Shown piece after piece: positions 1 through 11,218 of a stretch of DNA of 64,000 bases (positions are counted from its first letter, which is position 1; every line of letters begins with the position of its first letter). The DNA is taken from the NCBI GenBank assembly GCA_012719855.1, contig JAAXZN010000024.1, forward strand, positions 62,001-126,000, read 5' to 3'. The notes below the pieces were generated by a model. That model had not been told where the DNA came from, searched no databases, and was given only the letters and a program-made list of their open reading frames with translations. Origin of the DNA: Serratia liquefaciens. Lineage in GTDB: Bacteria > Pseudomonadota > Gammaproteobacteria > Enterobacterales > Enterobacteriaceae. A program made the translations under genes and the position numbers.

Positions 1-41
1 CCATTTTAGTTACAACATACATATAGAGAATTGCCGACCCG

Positions 42-74
42 CTCTCTGCGGCTAAGGAGCCGTAGGGGGGAGAG
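42..74. other. Small nested inverted repeat
   Basis: CGGCT (49-53) pairs with AGCCG (58-62) around the tetraloop AAGG, and CTCTC (42-46) can pair with GAGAG (70-74) outside it. There is no T-run on either strand, so it is not a clear terminator. It sits beyond the terminator of the leftmost gene, and I cannot say which transcript it belongs to because the neighbouring gene lies outside the window. Confidence 0.3.
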
Positions 75-108
75 TGCGCTATGGAATCATGCTGGCGGAA
101 CAGGGGGA

Positions 109-139
109 AAATGCCCAGGCACGGGACATCGTGCCTGGG
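109..139 (-). terminator. Terminator of the carboxypeptidase gene
   Basis: CCCAGGCAC (114-122) and GTGCCTGGG (131-139) form a perfect 9-bp stem with an 8-nt loop. Read on the minus strand it lies just after the stop codon of the M32 peptidase gene and is followed by CATTTTCCCC, a short T-tract. It is therefore a plausible but not strong rho-independent terminator. Confidence 0.6.
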
Positions 140-146
140 GAAAGGA

Positions 147-1643
147 TTACAGGTAGCGGTTTTCCAAATGCTTGCGGAAATACGCCGGGTTAAGCGTTTC
201 GCCGGTCGCGTTAGCGATCAGCGAATCGGTAGGGAAGCGGCTGCCGTGACGCCAGATATTCTGCTTCAGCCAGTGGAACAGCGGATTCAGGTTACCTTCG
301 GCAATGTCGCTGCTCAACGATGGCATTGCTTCACGTGCGCTGTGGAACAGCTGTGCGGCATACATGGCGCCCAGAGTGTAAGTCGGGAAGTAACCGAAGG
401 CACCGTCAGTCCAGTGAATATCCTGCATGCAGCCATTACGGTAGTTGCCGACGGTATCCAGGCCGAGGTAACCCTTCATTTTCTCATTCCACAGGGCCGG
501 AATGTCTTCCACCTCGATCTCGCCTTCGACCAGGGCTTTCTCGATCTCATAACGCAGGATCACGTGCGCCGGGTAGCTCACTTCGTCAGCATCTACGCGG
601 ATCAGGCCGGGTTTTACACGCTGATTCAGACGGATAAAGTTAGCTTCTTCCAGCGCCGGCTGCTCGCCGAATTGGTGGGTCACCAACGGGCGCAGGATCT
701 TCAGGAAGTCGCTGCCGCGCGCCAACTGCATTTCAAACAGCAGGCTTTGAGATTCGTGGATGGCAGTTGAGCGCGCCTGAGCTACAGGTTGGCCCAGCCA
801 GTCACGCGGCAGGTTTTGCTCGTAGCGGGCATGACCGGTCTCATGCACGATACCGAGCAGAGCGGTCAGGAATTCCTTGTCGTTATAACGCGTGGTGATA
901 CGGACATCTTCAGGCACGCCACCGCAGAACGGGTGCGCGCTGACATCCACGCGTCCGCCATCGAAATTAAAGCCGAGCAGTTTCATTACGCTTAAACTTA
1001 GTTGACGCTGGGTCTCCACATTGAACGGCCCCTGTGGGATCAGGCAAGGTTCCTGAGCCTGTTTGGTCACCACTTTCTGCAGCAGGTCAGGTAACCAGGT
1101 TTTCAGATCGCAAAAAATTCGGTCGATATCGCTGCTGCGCATGCCTGGCTCATACAGATTCAGCAGAGCATCGTAGCGGCTGGTGCCTGCCGCTTCGGCA
1201 CGGATCTGCGCTTCCTGTCGGCTGAGCTTGACCACTTCACGCAGGTTCTCCGCGAAACCTTCCCAGTCGTTGGCAGGACGCTGAGCACGCCAGGCATGTT
1301 CACAACGCGCACCGGCCAGCGACTTGGCTTCGACCAACGACTCCGGCACCAGCACTGCATTGTCATATTGGCGGCGCATTTCCAGCAGGTTGGCGCGATC
1401 CATGTCATCCAGGGTTTCCTGCTGTGCACGTTCAAACAGACGGCCGGTTTTTTCTGCCGTCAAAATTTGGTGTTGCAGTACGCTCAGTTCAGCCAGCGCT
1501 TGCGAACGTGCCTTGCTACCGCCCGGCGGCATCATGGTTTGCATGTCCCAGCCGGCAATGGCGGAAAGGTGACCGAAGCGCGACAGGCGGGTGAACAGGG
1601 CGCGCAGCTCGTCGTATGAGGATGGGGTATGTGCAGATGTCAT
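147..1643 (-). CDS. Carboxypeptidase Taq-type metallopeptidase (M32)
   Basis: A 498-residue cytoplasmic zinc metallocarboxypeptidase of family M32, which removes C-terminal residues from peptides. The zinc site is visible: HETGH at residues 267-271 supplies two histidines and the catalytic Glu, and the Glu of IHESQS (E297) is the third ligand. The family motifs HPF (about 237) and a C-terminal GYFPTYTLG are also present. There is no signal peptide. Length is normal for the family (about 500). The start has GGAG seven bases upstream. The gene lies 66 bp downstream of rstB on the same strand and may be read through from it, but it has its own terminator. Confidence 0.93.
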   Translation of the reverse strand: MTSAHTPSSYDELRALFTRLSRFGHLSAIAGWDMQTMMPPGGSKARSQALAELSVLQHQILTAEKTGRLFERAQQETLDDMDRANLLEMRRQYDNAVLVPESLVEAKSLAGARCEHAWRAQRPANDWEGFAENLREVVKLSRQEAQIRAEAAGTSRYDALLNLYEPGMRSSDIDRIFCDLKTWLPDLLQKVVTKQAQEPCLIPQGPFNVETQRQLSLSVMKLLGFNFDGGRVDVSAHPFCGGVPEDVRITTRYNDKEFLTALLGIVHETGHARYEQNLPRDWLGQPVAQARSTAIHESQSLLFEMQLARGSDFLKILRPLVTHQFGEQPALEEANFIRLNQRVKPGLIRVDADEVSYPAHVILRYEIEKALVEGEIEVEDIPALWNEKMKGYLGLDTVGNYRNGCMQDIHWTDGAFGYFPTYTLGAMYAAQLFHSAREAMPSLSSDIAEGNLNPLFHWLKQNIWRHGSRFPTDSLIANATGETLNPAYFRKHLENRYL

Positions 1644-1709
1644 CGTTTAGCTCCATATTATTGTCATCCGGCTTACTCTTACGCGTGTTTATGCCGCGCG
1701 TAAACTGGG

Positions 1710-3014
1710 TTACACCGGGTCTGCTTTTAAATCGAAAGTGGGCTTTATTGGCCAGCAAAAACGGAAGCTGGCACCGCCGAGCGAACTGGCGTCTACGTAA
1801 ACCTGGCCCTGGTAGGCTACGGCAATGGAATGCACAATGGCCAGGCCCAGGCCGCAACCGCCGGTGGCCCGATCGCGGCTCGGATCGAGGCGGACAAAGG
1901 GTTCGAATACCCGTTCACGCTCTTCCGGAGGAATGCCCGGGCCATCGTCTTCTACCTGTAAGCAGGCCTGGTCGCCGTCAAACCACAGGCCGATACGCAG
2001 GCGCTGTTCTGAGTAACGTAGTGCGTTGTTTACCAGGTTATCCAGCACCCGCTCCATCAGCCGCAAGTCGACGCCGCCAAAATCGCCGACGTGGGGGATA
2101 TCCAGTTGAATTTCTCTTTCCGGGTGGATCAGGCGCAGGTCATCCGCCTTGTCTTCCAGCCATTTGGGCAAGTCGAGCGGCTCTATATTGAGCGCCACCT
2201 GGGGACGATCCAACCGTGCGTAGGTAAGCAGTTCATCGATAAGCGACTCCAACTGGCCGATGTCGCGATTCAATGCCTGCTGCTCGCTGTCGGACAGATT
2301 ATCGCTCATCGCCAGCCGATAACGCAGCCGTACCAGCGGCGTGCGCAGCTCGTGGGCGATGCCGTCGATGAGCTGCTTCTTGCTGGCGATCAGCGTATTG
2401 ACGTTATCCGCCATCTGGTTAAAGGCGACCCCTAGCCGGTTCAGGCTGGAGGTGGGGTCGAAATGGGTACGTTCATCCAGGTGCCCGGCACCCAGGCGCT
2501 GTGCTGCATTCTCCAGCTTCAGTAAATCCTGCCAGTGCGGACGCATCCACAAAAACACAGGCAGCGCCAGCGACATGCCGATAAACACCAGCAACGCCAA
2601 ATCCAGCAGCCGCATTTGATGCAGATAGAACAGGTAAGGGATCGGCCCCACCACCAAAACATAGTGGCTGCGGGGAATGCGCTGCATAAAGGTGTATTGA
2701 TCGTCGAGCGCAATAATTTCGCCAAGGCGCAGGCGCTTTTTCAGATCTTCACTCAGATCCTGTTTGCCGAGCGGTGCAATGTGCAGCTTAAACGACAGGT
2801 TCAAATCCAGCGTGGCGATGGTTTTGTTCCAGTCTTTCAGCGGAATTTCCCGCAGTTCGCTGCGCATCAGGTACAGCGAGCTTTTCATCAGGTCATCCAT
2901 CGACTGACGGCCGGCACGCTCAGCGGTGACTTTGTACACCAGGCCAACCAGCATCGCCATCACCAGGAAGCAAACGAAAAGCAGCAGGAAGAACTGCACA
3001 AAGAGCTTTCTCAT
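1710..3014 (-). CDS. rstB: Sensor histidine kinase RstB
   Basis: Inner-membrane sensor kinase (434 aa) that phosphorylates RstA. TM1 is residues 5-27, followed by a periplasmic domain (about 28-133), TM2 (about 134-156), a HAMP region, and the dimerisation helix with the H-box AHELRTPLVRLR (phospho-acceptor H221). The ATPase domain shows the N-box (NLVNNALRY), G1 (DDGPGI), F-box (FEPFVR) and G2 (GGCGLGLAI). Its ATG overlaps the TGA of rstA (ATGA), so the two are translationally coupled. In enterobacteria RstAB is linked to the PhoPQ low-magnesium/acid response; that link is known for E. coli and Salmonella, and is not seen here. Confidence 0.95.
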   Translation of the reverse strand: MRKLFVQFFLLLFVCFLVMAMLVGLVYKVTAERAGRQSMDDLMKSSLYLMRSELREIPLKDWNKTIATLDLNLSFKLHIAPLGKQDLSEDLKKRLRLGEIIALDDQYTFMQRIPRSHYVLVVGPIPYLFYLHQMRLLDLALLVFIGMSLALPVFLWMRPHWQDLLKLENAAQRLGAGHLDERTHFDPTSSLNRLGVAFNQMADNVNTLIASKKQLIDGIAHELRTPLVRLRYRLAMSDNLSDSEQQALNRDIGQLESLIDELLTYARLDRPQVALNIEPLDLPKWLEDKADDLRLIHPEREIQLDIPHVGDFGGVDLRLMERVLDNLVNNALRYSEQRLRIGLWFDGDQACLQVEDDGPGIPPEERERVFEPFVRLDPSRDRATGGCGLGLAIVHSIAVAYQGQVYVDASSLGGASFRFCWPIKPTFDLKADPV

Positions 3015-3736
3015 TGCTGCACGAACTCCCAGGCGTTCGGGGCGAACAGGTAACCTTTATTTCGCACGGTTTTGACGCGAAAAGGCTCCAGTGCGTTGTC
3101 GTACAGCTTGCGGCGCAGGCGGGAAATCGCGACGTCGATACTGCGGTCAAGGCCGTCATAACTCACGCCGCGCAGGTTTTGCAGCAGGGCTTCGCGATCC
3201 ATGATTTGACCGGCATGGGTGGCCAGCTCCCACAGCAGATCGAAATCCGAGGTGGAAAGGGTGATGATCTCTTCGCCCAGCGTGACCTGGCGGTTAACCG
3301 GGTCGATGCACAACAAGCCAAAGTGCAAGGCGTTATGCTGGGTGATCGGCTGGGTTGATTCTTCCTTTGGCTGATGGCCGTGCTGACGCAGGTGCAGGCG
3401 CAGTCGCGCCAACAATACCGCCGGCGGCGTGGTCTTCAGGATGTAATCGTTGGCGCCCATTTCCAGCGAAAGGATATGGTTCATGTCACTGTCCAGCGAG
3501 GTCAGCAGCACGATCGGGCCAGGGAAGGTCGGACGCAGATCGCGGCATAACGTCATACCGTCCTTGCCGGGCAACATAATGTCGAGCAGCACCAAATCAG
3601 GTTGCTCCAGCTCGATGCGAGCCTGTGCGCTGTCGCCACGCGGCTCGATCAGCACTTCAATATCGTGCTTGCCCAGATAGGCGGCAATCAGTTTGCCGAC
3701 TTCCGGATCGTCTTCAACAAAAACAATTTTATGCAT
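3011..3736 (-). CDS. rstA: Response regulator RstA
   Basis: OmpR/PhoB-type transcription factor (241 aa from the chosen start). The N-terminal receiver has acidic residues E8/D9/D10, the phospho-acceptor D52 in LVLLDIMLPGKDG, and the T/K switch residues (LLTSLDSD, ILKTTPP). The C-terminal winged helix carries the recognition helix (YDGLDRSIDVAISRLRRKL). A longer frame opens at 3772, but MHKIVFVEDD at 3736 matches the E. coli protein start, so I use that. It overlaps rstB by 4 nt and is separated from folM by about 70 bp on the same strand, as in E. coli. Confidence 0.94.
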   Translation of the reverse strand: MHKIVFVEDDPEVGKLIAAYLGKHDIEVLIEPRGDSAQARIELEQPDLVLLDIMLPGKDGMTLCRDLRPTFPGPIVLLTSLDSDMNHILSLEMGANDYILKTTPPAVLLARLRLHLRQHGHQPKEESTQPITQHNALHFGLLCIDPVNRQVTLGEEIITLSTSDFDLLWELATHAGQIMDREALLQNLRGVSYDGLDRSIDVAISRLRRKLYDNALEPFRVKTVRNKGYLFAPNAWEFVQQ

Positions 3737-3809
3737 ATTCAGCGGTTTTATCAGAATAACGAAATTCAGCATAGCGCGGGGCTCCGCGATACGCCATGCA
3801 GATCATGCG

Positions 3810-4532
3810 TTAGCGCAGTGGCCTTCCGCCATCTACGCCATGGGTGCGGCCGGTGACGTAGCGGCTCTCCAGCAAGTAGTTCACCAGATTGACCACTTCA
3901 CTCTCGCCGGGGGCGATTTTCATCAGCGATTTTGCCAGTGCCTGCTGACGATAATGCTCGTCGTCGCCCGGGTTGAAAATGATCAGCGCCGGCGCGATGG
4001 CGTTGACCTTGACCTCCGGTGCCAACTTGCGGGCAAAGGAGCGGGTCATATTGTCCAGGGCAGCTTTACTGGCGGCATAGGCAATGTGTTTGTCGCTGCC
4101 TTTCTCCACCACATAATCAGTCAGGTGGATGATGTCGGCACCGGCCTGGCCCTGGCCCAGCAGGCAGGGTTCCAGCAGTTGGTTCAGCAGGTAGGGTGTA
4201 TAAACGTGAATTTGCAGCATCGCCGCCATCACCTGCTCCGGTGGCACCTCTGCGGATTCGGCCTGCCAGGCGCTTGCGTTGTGGATCACCGCGCGCAGTT
4301 TCGGGGCTGTTTGCCTTACCTGTTCGGCGAAACGGTAAATGCCGTCATTGGTTGCAAAATCCCCCTGTATGCAGGTGGCTCCCAGTTTTTTCAGTTCGCT
4401 CAGCGCCGGGTAGCTGCTGCGATAGGCAATGATCACCGGGATATCGCGTTGCAAGAATGACCTGGCCAGGGCCAGCCCAATCCGACGTGCGCCACCGGTG
4501 ATCAGGACCGGTGCAGAGTTGTGAGGTTCCAT
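3810..4532 (-). CDS. folM: Dihydromonapterin reductase FolM
   Basis: Short-chain dehydrogenase (240 aa) that reduces dihydromonapterin, and weakly dihydrofolate, with NADPH. The Rossmann motif TGGARRIG lies at residues 12-19, with the paired arginines typical of NADPH use, and the catalytic YAASK has Y152 and K156. The C-terminal half (AALDNMTRSFARKLAPEVKVN) is nearly identical to E. coli FolM. AGGAGC lies eight bases before the ATG. It sits upstream of rstA on the same strand, the conserved enterobacterial order. Confidence 0.94.
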   Translation of the reverse strand: MEPHNSAPVLITGGARRIGLALARSFLQRDIPVIIAYRSSYPALSELKKLGATCIQGDFATNDGIYRFAEQVRQTAPKLRAVIHNASAWQAESAEVPPEQVMAAMLQIHVYTPYLLNQLLEPCLLGQGQAGADIIHLTDYVVEKGSDKHIAYAASKAALDNMTRSFARKLAPEVKVNAIAPALIIFNPGDDEHYRQQALAKSLMKIAPGESEVVNLVNYLLESRYVTGRTHGVDGGRPLR

Positions 4533-4658
4533 TGATTAAAGCTCCTGGACAGACTGGCAAACAATAGGGGAATTATGCCATTATACGGCGGAAATTCGTT
4601 AAAGCTTCGCATCGATTATCCATTTCAGGATGTCATACACCGGCAATGAGAGGAAGGG

Positions 4659-5075
4659 ATGAACAGTAGTCACCTTGCACCCGTCGCCCGCAGTGAGAAA
4701 ATCTGTTTTGATTACATGGATTTTCTGTCCGCATCGTGCAAGAAGCACTGGCGCTTTGTTGATGCAATCTATGGCGTGATGCCATTTTTTGGCATGGTAT
4801 TGAAATCGCAGGCTTCCGCTTCACAAACGCGGAAAGAGCAGTTGAAGGCGTTGGCGCTGCAGGTGGTTTCCACCCAGGTCAGCGACGAAACCAACATCGT
4901 GCGCCTGATCGATCTGGCGCAGCAGCAGGGGCTGGCGGTGTTCGACATCAAACTGCCGTACGCGCTGGATGCGCAACAGTTGGCGGCCATCCAGCAAGAG
5001 TGCGTCGAGGGAGTGATTATCTCTCAGGTGGGGGAACGCATGAGCATCAGCCTGGGCCTGTCCCAAACTAACTGA
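4659..5075 (+). CDS. Uncharacterised 138-aa protein
   Basis: I do not recognise this protein. It is divergent from folM, has a strong GAGAGGAAGGG ribosome site, and is followed at once by a good terminator, so it is very likely a real single-gene unit. Residues 1-30 are polar. Residues 35-50 (FVDAIYGVMPFFGMVL) are mildly hydrophobic but short for a membrane span. The rest is amphipathic helix with two Gln-rich stretches (about 85-90 and 106-113). It ends in a beta-like segment (GVIISQVGERMSISLGL). There is no signal peptide, Cys-pair motif or obvious DNA-binding helix. Confidence 0.8.
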   Translation: MNSSHLAPVARSEKICFDYMDFLSASCKKHWRFVDAIYGVMPFFGMVLKSQASASQTRKEQLKALALQVVSTQVSDETNIVRLIDLAQQQGLAVFDIKLPYALDAQQLAAIQQECVEGVIISQVGERMSISLGLSQTN

Positions 5076-5101
5076 CCGGGTGGTGTCACCCGGCCGTTTT
5101 T
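5076..5101 (+). terminator. Rho-independent terminator
   Basis: CCGGGTG (5076-5082) pairs with CACCCGG (5087-5093) around GTGT, followed by CCGTTTTT. It starts directly after the stop codon of the 138-aa gene, so it ends that transcript before the convergent permease gene. Confidence 0.88.
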
Positions 5102-5103
5102 CA

Positions 5104-6495
5104 CTACTGCAGCATAAACCAGCCGGCCGGCACGGTGGCCACCAGCAACAGCAAAATACTGCCTTTCTCCAGCTGATTCAGCAATTTGACATCACCATGT
5201 CCGCGCCTTGCATAGATAAACACCAACAGCCCAGGCGCATACAGCAGCACCGACATCAGCAGATGCATCAAGCCGGACGCGTAGAGCAGCCAAATGCCAT
5301 ACAGGCAGGCGCCCGTCGCGGCGAACATCAGCCGCTTGTCCTGACGACGGATAGCCACCTTAAACAGGAAGGCGCCGACCAGGAAATAGGGCACCAGGAT
5401 CATTTCCGAAGCGATAGTCAGCAACGAGTTGTAGTTGCTACCGGTCAGCCATATCAGCACCAGCGCGAACTGTACCGCGAGGTTGGTCAGCCACAGCGAA
5501 GCCGAAGGCGCGTGGTTTTTGTTCTGTTTGCAGAATATTTTAGGAAAGGCGCCGTGTTGCGCCGCCAGCAGCGGCACCTCGGCAGCCATGATCGTCCAGC
5601 TCAGGTAAGCGCCGCATACCGAGACGATCAGGCCGGCGGCGATAATCACATTACCCCATGGGCCAATAAGATCGACCATCAGCACCGCCATTGATGGATT
5701 GCGCATCTCGGCCAATTCGCTGCGCGGTACCACTCCCAATGAGAGCAGCGTCACCAGCAGATAGACTGCCAATGCAGATACCACGGCCAGCATGGTGGCG
5801 CGCCCCACATCTTTTTTATGGCGTGCCCGCGCCGAAACCACCACTGCGCCTTCTACCCCGATGAACACCCACAGGGTGATCAGCATGGTATTTTTAACCT
5901 GCTCCCACACCGGTTTGCCAAGCGCGACGCCGTGGAAGTCCAGCGTGAAGACGTCCATCTTGAATGCAACCGCCGCCAATACGGCAAACATCCCCAGCGG
6001 CAACAGCTTGGCCAGAGTGGCGACCAAATTGATGCTGGCCGCGGTTTGCACGCCGCGTAGCACCAGGGCATGCACAATCCACAGCAGCAGCGACTCAGCC
6101 AGCAGCGCCTGCCAGGTATTGCCGTCACCTAAAATGACCTCGCCGCCGCGATCGGTGAACAGACTCAGTGCGGCAAATACGATCACCAGGTAAGAAACAT
6201 TGGCGATAACGGCGCACAGCCAATAGCCCCAGGCGGAGCAGAAGCCGACCAGTTCGCCGAAGCCTTCTTTCGCGTAGGTGAAAATACCGCCGTCCAGATC
6301 GGGCCGCAGGCGGGTGAGCAACAGCATGGCAAAAGCCAGAAACAGGATGCCGACACCGGTAATCGCCCACCCCAGCAGCAGGGCGGCCGGGCTGGCGACC
6401 TGCGCCATGTTTTGCGGCAGGCTGAAAACCCCAGCGCCCAGCATTGAGCTGAGCACCAATGCGGTTAACGCGGTAAGACCTAGTTTCTTTTCCAA
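5104..6495 (-). CDS. ydgI: Basic amino-acid antiporter (ArcD/YdgI type)
   Basis: APC-superfamily permease (463 aa from the chosen start) with about 12 hydrophobic segments, closely matching E. coli YdgI, an arginine/ornithine-type exchanger. Signature stretches include SSMLGAGVFSLPQN near the N terminus (the APC substrate loop), the run ending WVFIGVEGAVVVSARA, and SVCGAYLSWTIMAAEVP. The frame is open to an ATG at 6573, but homology begins at LEKKLGL. A TTG codon at 6495 with GGAT upstream gives the family length, so I use it; the 489-aa version is the alternative. It lies between folM and ydgH, the conserved order. Confidence 0.88.
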   Translation of the reverse strand: MEKKLGLTALTALVLSSMLGAGVFSLPQNMAQVASPAALLLGWAITGVGILFLAFAMLLLTRLRPDLDGGIFTYAKEGFGELVGFCSAWGYWLCAVIANVSYLVIVFAALSLFTDRGGEVILGDGNTWQALLAESLLLWIVHALVLRGVQTAASINLVATLAKLLPLGMFAVLAAVAFKMDVFTLDFHGVALGKPVWEQVKNTMLITLWVFIGVEGAVVVSARARHKKDVGRATMLAVVSALAVYLLVTLLSLGVVPRSELAEMRNPSMAVLMVDLIGPWGNVIIAAGLIVSVCGAYLSWTIMAAEVPLLAAQHGAFPKIFCKQNKNHAPSASLWLTNLAVQFALVLIWLTGSNYNSLLTIASEMILVPYFLVGAFLFKVAIRRQDKRLMFAATGACLYGIWLLYASGLMHLLMSVLLYAPGLLVFIYARRGHGDVKLLNQLEKGSILLLLVATVPAGWFMLQ

Positions 6496-6688
6496 TGACG
6501 GATCCTGAACGCAGAATAAACAACTGGGAGGGAACTGCCAGACAGTAACAACGTAATGATAATTACTGAACAAATAGACAATAGCCCTAAAAATTCGCGC
6601 AAATTCTACGGATGGATCTCTGCGGATGCAATGATTGAATATGCGATTTTTGCAAAAAACTATTCAACTGGCAGGCGACAAGCGAGGC

Positions 6689-6718
6689 AAAAAAAACGGG
6701 CAGCTCAATGGCTGCCCG
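6689..6718 (-). terminator. Terminator of ydgH
   Basis: CGGGCAGC (6697-6704) pairs perfectly with GCTGCCCG (6711-6718). On the minus strand the stem is followed by eight T residues (complement of 6689-6696), about 20 bp after the ydgH stop. This is a textbook intrinsic terminator. Confidence 0.92.
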
Positions 6719-6740
6719 ATGGTAAACCGCAAAGTGAAAC

Positions 6741-7691
6741 TTATTTGAACAGGTCAGCGCTGACGGTCAGGTTGCCGCCGCTCTTGTTCTGCCACTGGCG
6801 GGTCACGTGGTAGTACTTGGCGCCTTTCTCAGCCGCGCGTTTCGCCACTTCGGTAGAAACGTCGGTCATGCTGTTGAAGTGGCCGGTAAAGGTCACTGAG
6901 TCAAACGGCACCATCTGCGCGGCGGTCACGTTGTTCACTTCCTGAATCTTGGTGCCGTTAGGCAACGTGACAGTATAACGTTTACCGGTAGAAGACTGGG
7001 TTTCGAAGAAACGGCCTACGTCACGGCTTGGCGAACCAGAAGAGGCTACGCCCGGAATTTCCACGTTGGCGGCGGCAGCACCACCGGCAGCCAAGGCGGC
7101 CTTGCCGGCTTCAGAGTCGGCCGGGATGGCATCCGGATTCTGAACGGTACGTTTAGGCGCATCGGCTTTGTAGATATAGGCGGTAATGAACTGGTTGCCG
7201 CCCTGGTTGGCATCAACCTGACGCACGATAAAGAAGGACGCTGCACCTTTCTTTTTCGCTTCTTTGGTGATGGCGTCGTTGATGTCAGGCTGGCTGCGGT
7301 AGAAGCCGCTGACGCTTACCGTATCGTAAGGCTCCAGCAGGAAGGCTTGTTCTTTCGGCAGTTCAGTAACGCCGTTAATCACGCGGTATTTCGGTTCTTT
7401 GCTCACTTCCGGCGCATCTTTGTGGTAAAGATCGGCGGTAACGCGCCAGTTGCCGCCGTTGTTGCTGTTGTTGCTGTCCTGGATGTAGAAGGCGTCTGCA
7501 CCCAGTTTGTCTGCACGGCGGGAAATGGCATCAGCAGCTTCATTGATGGCATTAAAGCGGCCGGTAATCGTGATGCGATCAAACGGCTTCAACGCCGCTG
7601 CTTTTTCAGGAGTTAACTCTTGCGCCGCATGAGCGGACAGCGCAGTGAGTGATAACAAGGCTGACGCGATGATCGTGTTCTTCAGCTTCAT
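6741..7691 (-). CDS. ydgH: YdgH, periplasmic DUF1471 protein
   Basis: Secreted protein of 316 aa (E. coli YdgH is of similar length). A signal peptide ends at the AHA of residues 20-22. Three YdgH/BhsA/McbA (DUF1471) repeats follow at about 35-91, 118-176 and 258-316, each beginning with PFDxxxxxGxF or PYDxxxxxGxF and ending in a VTADLY- or ITAYIY-like strand. An Ala/Ser-rich linker spans about 190-225. GGA lies seven bases before the ATG. The biochemical role is not established; related single-repeat proteins are stress-induced envelope proteins. Confidence 0.93.
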   Translation of the reverse strand: MKLKNTIIASALLSLTALSAHAAQELTPEKAAALKPFDRITITGRFNAINEAADAISRRADKLGADAFYIQDSNNSNNGGNWRVTADLYHKDAPEVSKEPKYRVINGVTELPKEQAFLLEPYDTVSVSGFYRSQPDINDAITKEAKKKGAASFFIVRQVDANQGGNQFITAYIYKADAPKRTVQNPDAIPADSEAGKAALAAGGAAAANVEIPGVASSGSPSRDVGRFFETQSSTGKRYTVTLPNGTKIQEVNNVTAAQMVPFDSVTFTGHFNSMTDVSTEVAKRAAEKGAKYYHVTRQWQNKSGGNLTVSADLFK

Positions 7692-9760
<2,069 letters not shown>

Positions 9761-9770
9761 GGGGTAGCAC

Positions 9771-11165
9771 ATGTCTGGAGGATTAGTTACAGCTGCATAC
9801 ATTGTTGCCGCTATTTTGTTTATCTGCAGCCTGGCGGGTTTATCGCGCCATGAAACGTCCAAGCGGGGCAACCTGTTTGGTATCGCAGGGATGGCGATTG
9901 CGCTGATCGCTACCATTCTCGGGCCGGATTCCGGCAACGTAGGCTGGATAATCATCGCGATGATTATCGGTGGTTCCATTGGTGTCTATCTGGCGAAAAA
10001 GGTCGAAATGACCGAAATGCCAGAGCTGGTGGCGGTACTGCACAGCTTTGTCGGCCTGGCGGCGGTACTGGTGGGCTTGAACAGCTATCTGGATCACGGC
10101 GCGCCGATGGAACCGGTGATGGAAAACATCCATCTGACCGAAGTGTTCCTCGGTATCTTTATCGGTGCGGTGACCTTCACAGGTTCGATTGTCGCCTTCG
10201 GTAAACTGCGTGGCATCATTTCATCCAAACCTTTGGCCTTGCCTAACCGCCACAAAATGAACCTGGCGGCGCTGGTCATCTCCTTCCTGTTGCTGGTGGT
10301 GTTTGTGCGTGCCGACAGCGTGGGTTGGCAGGCCGTGGCGTTGGTGCTGATGACCGCTATCGCCCTGGCGTTTGGCTGGCATCTGGTGGCTTCCATCGGC
10401 GGCGCAGATATGCCGGTGGTGGTGTCGATGCTCAACTCCTATTCGGGCTGGGCAGCGGCAGCGGCGGGCTTCATGCTGAGCAACGATCTGCTGATCGTGA
10501 CCGGGGCACTGGTGGGTTCTTCGGGGGCCATCCTGTCTTACATTATGTGTAAGGCGATGAACCGTTCGTTTATCAGCGTGATCGCCGGCGGTTTCGGTAC
10601 CGACGGTTCTTCGACCGGTAATGCGGAAGAAATGGGTGAGTATCGCGAAACGACCGCGGAAGAGGTTGCCGAACAGTTGAAGAACTCCACTTCAGTCATC
10701 ATCACCCCAGGCTATGGCATGGCGGTCGCCCAGGCGCAGTATCCGGTGGCGGAAATCACCGAGAAACTGCGCGCGCGCGGCATCAAAGTCCGTTTCGGTA
10801 TTCACCCGGTTGCCGGACGTCTGCCGGGCCACATGAACGTACTGCTGGCGGAAGCCAAGGTGCCTTACGACGTGGTGTTGGAAATGGATGAAATCAACGA
10901 AGATTTCCCGGATACCGATACCGTGCTGGTGATTGGCGCCAACGATACGGTGAACCCGGCCGCGCTGGAAGATCCGCGCAGCCCGATCGCCGGCATGCCG
11001 GTACTGGAAGTGTGGAAGGCGCAGAATGTCATTGCCTTCAAACGTTCTATGAACACCGGTTACGCCGGCGTGCAGAATCCGCTGTTCTTTAAAGACAACA
11101 CCCAGATGCTGTTTGGCGATGCCAAAGAGAGTGTGGAAGCGATCCTGAGAGCGCTGCAGGCGTAA
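9771..11165 (+). CDS. pntB: NAD(P) transhydrogenase subunit beta
   Basis: Beta subunit (464 aa). The N-terminal part (about 1-270) is the membrane domain II. The C-terminal domain III binds NADP(H) through [16 protein letters not shown], which begins at residue 314. The [16 protein letters not shown] stretch near the end is the conserved NADP loop. Spacing to pntA is 10 bp, so the pair is one operon ended by the strong hairpin just downstream. Confidence 0.97.
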   Translation: MSGGLVTAAYIVAAILFICSLAGLSRHETSKRGNLFGIAGMAIALIATILGPDSGNVGWIIIAMIIGGSIGVYLAKKVEMTEMPELVAVLHSFVGLAAVLVGLNSYLDHGAPMEPVMENIHLTEVFLGIFIGAVTFTGSIVAFGKLRGIISSKPLALPNRHKMNLAALVISFLLLVVFVRADSVGWQAVALVLMTAIALAFGWHLVASIGGADMPVVVSMLNSYSGWAAAAAGFMLSNDLLIVTGALVGSSGAILSYIMCKAMNRSFISVIAGGFGTDGSSTGNAEEMGEYRETTAEEVAEQLKNSTSVIITPGYGMAVAQAQYPVAEITEKLRARGIKVRFGIHPVAGRLPGHMNVLLAEAKVPYDVVLEMDEINEDFPDTDTVLVIGANDTVNPAALEDPRSPIAGMPVLEVWKAQNVIAFKRSMNTGYAGVQNPLFFKDNTQMLFGDAKESVEAILRALQA

Positions 11166-11182
11166 CGTACCAGCAATGAAAA

Positions 11183-11206
11183 ACGGGCCTTTCGGCCCGT
11201 TTTTTT
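11183..11206. terminator. Bidirectional terminator between pntB and uspE
   Basis: ACGGGCC (11183-11189) and GGCCCGT (11194-11200) form a stem with a TTTC loop. It is followed by seven T on the plus strand and preceded by an A-run that gives T residues on the minus strand. It therefore serves both convergent genes. Confidence 0.93.
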
Positions 11207-11218
11207 ATGCGTCAAACA

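Noticed and set aside
81-770. 229-codon open frame on the plus strand
   Set aside because: It lies wholly antisense to the M32 carboxypeptidase, whose zinc motifs and length are correct. High GC content gives long antisense frames; no family features are seen.
2535-3053. 172-codon plus-strand frame opposite rstB/rstA
   Set aside because: It is antisense to two confirmed regulator genes; its His/Gln-rich composition is typical of a reverse-complement shadow.
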